Source: Helicobacter canis (GTDB lineage Bacteria; Campylobacterota; Campylobacteria; Campylobacterales; Helicobacteraceae). Taken from it: DNA of 64,000 nt. The notes under the pieces are model-generated. The model did no database searches and was not told the origin of the DNA. It saw nothing but the letters and a program-made list of their open reading frames with translations. The stretch's first letter is position 1. Each line of letters opens with the position of its first letter. Made by a program: the position numbers and the translations under genes. The stretch is taken from contig NZ_VXKE01000019.1 of the NCBI RefSeq assembly GCF_008693005.1, positions 1-64,000 of the forward strand, given 5' to 3'. This document shows, piece by piece, positions 62,701 through 64,000 of this stretch.

Positions 62701-64000
62701 TAAAAACTCTATTCTCGTAGATGGCAAAAACTCTAGCCTAAGTGTGAGCGGCAAGATCAGCTCTACAGCCCAAGATGACACGCTGATTGTCGTTAGTGGC
62801 TTTAGAGAGACCACTGCCCAAGGCACACGCGATAGAGTAGAGGGGCAAAGGCAAGAAGTGGTGCATTCCGCGACTTTAAGCACGAGTGGGGGCATAGAGC
62901 TACAAGGCACAACGCAGCGCGGACTAGAGACAAGATGCGATGGCGATAAAGTCGGCGTGGGCTGCTTTGCTGATAAATCTATGCAGGGCAAGGTTAGCAA
63001 TATCGTGCTAAGCACCGGAGGCAAGCTAGATTCTAACCTTAAGGCGACAAATTTACAGCTCAATGTCGATGTGGATAAGGACTCTAGCTTTTTGGGCAGT
63101 GGCAAAACTTTAGAATCTAATGCTTCAAGCGTGGCATTAAACTTCGAGCTAGGCGGAGCAAGGCAGCAGGAGTTTGACATCACCGCCAAGCAGAAAAGCC
63201 ACATCACGCTAAGCGCTTACGCTAAAGAGTCTTTGGCAAAGGATTCTAAGCCTTTGAAGCAAGCCCTAGAAGCCTCGCAGTATCAGGGCAAAATCACCGC
63301 AGATGACTCGCAAATAGATTCTACCCTAAGCAATATCACCGCAAGCGTGGATCTAAAAAACGGCGCGAAGCTCACAACCAGCGGAATCCTAACGCTTAAA
63401 GACACTTTCAATAGCATTAAGCTAGATGGCAAAGATACTGCCCTTAATGTCGGCACGATTATCGCGGAAGATTTGAAAAATCTCACGCTAAGCGTGGGAA
63501 GTGAATCAAAGTTTAATGTTACAAACTTTGTGTTTAAAAAGGGAAATGTCAGCAGTAATCAATTCTATGGGCAAAATGTCTGGCTACAAGAGGGAGCAAA
63601 AGTAACGCTTGCAAATGGAGGCACGCTTAATCACAATCTCTACATCGATGGCAAATCCACCTTTAGCACCACGCCAAATGAAGCGATACTAAGCGGGGGC
63701 AAAAAGCTCTCAATCGGCGGAGAATCTAGCTTTAGCATAGCAAGTGGCAATGGGACTTTGGGCGTGAATGAAAGCGGAGAGACCATAATCCAAACAGAAA
63801 TTGGCTCAAAGCTAGAGATTAGCAAGCTCCTAGCCCAAGGCGGAAGCAAGGTAATCATCGCGCTAGATTTGGACAAAGTGGAAAAGGACTCTAGCGCGCA
63901 AAAGTCTGCAAGCCAGCAGAAAAATTTCAGCATTGAAGCAAACAATGCTAGCAATGTCTATGTCAATAGCTGGGATATGAATCGCGCTGGGTTTGATAAT
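59792..64000 (+). CDS. Second S6-type autotransporter, partial at window edge
   Basis: GTG at 59792 with AAGGAG 6 bases upstream; open for 1403 codons to the window end with no stop seen. Signal peptide (about 1-20), then IIHADKFFYRDFLDLGQNKG, closely related to the start of the autotransporter at 52-56 kb. The protease domain has His93 (VITATHVVG), Asp135 (QGFDVSFARF) and Ser274 in GDSGSGFY. A long beta-helix passenger rich in Asn, Ser and Gly repeats follows; the barrel lies beyond the edge. No long homopolymer interrupts the coding region; control is probably at the T16 promoter. Substrate unknown. Confidence 0.85.
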   Translation, partial: MRGLRISIALSALLLAQADAQIIHADKFFYRDFLDLGQNKGAFAAGAQGVVIESAKQPGASMRFEAPIIDQSARSNNGNSTSLGRNFVITATHVVGSSGSSSDSLANASNVEIRRWGQTSYTINTDNKSQNQGFDVSFARFNKYIVEGETEIFDAGLESDQGITASKPNPTKEAENLKKLKEYLQKQKDSNGNLIVFQAGSGRLSLFNAPGGGFKEAGIAAITGTRGGSLSGAIDFEKITYQNSKANQNVDARGLQIVERTDLTWVNAISPGDSGSGFYIYDKTKQKWLLLGVTAQADFVGGGTSAIAVATKKDFEKFKESNEQNIDLMGLHTWTFDGSGFQNGSWTGKQQNKDIVFSNGGSIEVQKDIRLLDSGQTGGFVFKAGNGANASSPTTYKITSKNGQLYGFDGAGLDIEENVKVEWGLGFIKGNGTGDKRGVNDALHKVGKGTLVITTKYDTPPDDGKYGYLRVGDGKVVFDTESQAFNGVYLTSGRGTLELVNGKAQAFGAVKDPSQLDSTLPNHFILNQEHRDKLGIYFGNGGGNLDLKGNSLTLNAISSNDARANIINTDEKNTSTMTIEGLGYDKDKKKTSSKADTIIHASFGQSTDSKKDNADKNNNINLVYKGDEKAATDENKAALVFDGNVNAKGLQVDSGKVVLQGHPTTHAYIRDQNITTNLGTQNFLKLVIKAEGSKLPDWMDLSRPSTLEQPDWDHRVFKIGKIDLQSSRLDVGREATLEGNITADSSSAINFGGDIDHYIDKKDGENTTGNGFEYQQEVEKKKLKEATQKLANQTIHFKGSIDATGTTINSHIYDFNAKLDLKNSAKLNADFLTLDRETHASGAILTMNTNSSANVKNLIFKGLNGSANDIVNITGGSSLKVTESLGFEKSTFDLKNLSSIGGSSFTKPTNYDIFVKDSSQITGDSTDITGNVGVMNESSLTLKSITLKDISSTTGADSTQAQSTPESSKHKNSILVDGKNSSLSVSGKISSTAQDDTLIVVSGFRETTAQGTRDRVEGQRQEVVHSATLSTSGGIELQGTTQRGLETRCDGDKVGVGCFADKSMQGKVSNIVLSTGGKLDSNLKATNLQLNVDVDKDSSFLGSGKTLESNASSVALNFELGGARQQEFDITAKQKSHITLSAYAKESLAKDSKPLKQALEASQYQGKITADDSQIDSTLSNITASVDLKNGAKLTTSGILTLKDTFNSIKLDGKDTALNVGTIIAEDLKNLTLSVGSESKFNVTNFVFKKGNVSSNQFYGQNVWLQEGAKVTLANGGTLNHNLYIDGKSTFSTTPNEAILSGGKKLSIGGESSFSIASGNGTLGVNESGETIIQTEIGSKLEISKLLAQGGSKVIIALDLDKVEKDSSAQKSASQQKNFSIEANNASNVYVNSWDMNRAGFDN

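Noticed and set aside
1..64000. Insertion sequence or prophage
   Set aside because: No transposase, integrase, or phage structural gene was recognised on either strand.

Overview
The window is a chromosomal segment of an epsilonproteobacterium, most probably an enterohepatic Helicobacter. This is inferred from gene content (cytolethal distending toxin operon, NikR, Fe-SOD, ferritin, FtsW, ClpS/ClpA, a DUF1104 protein, S6-type autotransporters), from extended -10 TATAAT promoters with weak -35 boxes, and from long homopolymer tracts of the kind Helicobacter uses for phase variation. No rRNA, CRISPR array, transposase or prophage module was seen.

Layout. 1-0.66 kb: repeat-rich spacer. 0.66-10.2 kb: an outer-membrane protein, pta, then (minus strand) a three-gene Gtr-like glycosylation cassette (GT2 synthase, GtrA flippase, GT-C transferase) and PBP1C, divergent from a giant bacterial alpha-2-macroglobulin (10.3-15.5 kb). 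15.6-17.9 kb: an AT-rich type II restriction-modification pair. 18.1-21.3 kb: coaBC and a frame-broken FkbM-type methyltransferase. 21.8-27.6 kb: MATE transporter, ferritin, DUF1104 protein, a two-component pair and a GT9 glycosyltransferase. 27.6-28.0 kb: four tRNA genes (Pro, His, Arg, Arg). 28-34.6 kb: MFS transporter, sodB, and the run rho-murI-nikR-nadD-rsfS-PHP phosphatase. 34.6-36.6 kb: cdtABC. 36.7-39.4 kb: exonuclease, rpe, fbp. 39.4-41.8 kb: a decayed defence island. 41.9-45.7 kb: dnaG, a PP-loop protein and a phase-variable GT9. 45.7-51.5 kb: TDT transporter, orphan cytochrome b, hsdS fragment, thiS-thiF, clpS-clpA. 52.0-56.1 kb: S6 autotransporter, out of frame at a poly-G tract. 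56.8-59.4 kb: miaA, ftsW, a small Sel1-like protein. 59.8 kb to the end: a second S6 autotransporter that runs off the window.

Themes. (1) Surface variation dominates: four poly-G/C tracts lie inside genes for a GT2, an FkbM methyltransferase, a GT9 and an autotransporter. A poly-T tract and an (AT)9 tract lie in promoter spacers of a second autotransporter and of the PBP1C/alpha-2-macroglobulin pair. As read here, three of the four coding tracts are out of frame. (2) Hairpin-shaped dispersed repeats of about 100-130 bp and REP-like repeats fill the spacers and have also entered the gtr cassette, where they are read through as protein. (3) A near-palindrome, CTAGAATCTAG or its complement, is extraordinarily frequent in genes and spacers alike and resembles a DNA-uptake-type signal in behaviour. 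(4) The CdtB of an otherwise intact cdtABC operon has lost the residues that make CdtB a nuclease.

All functional calls come from reading sequence and recalled family knowledge; no database search was run.
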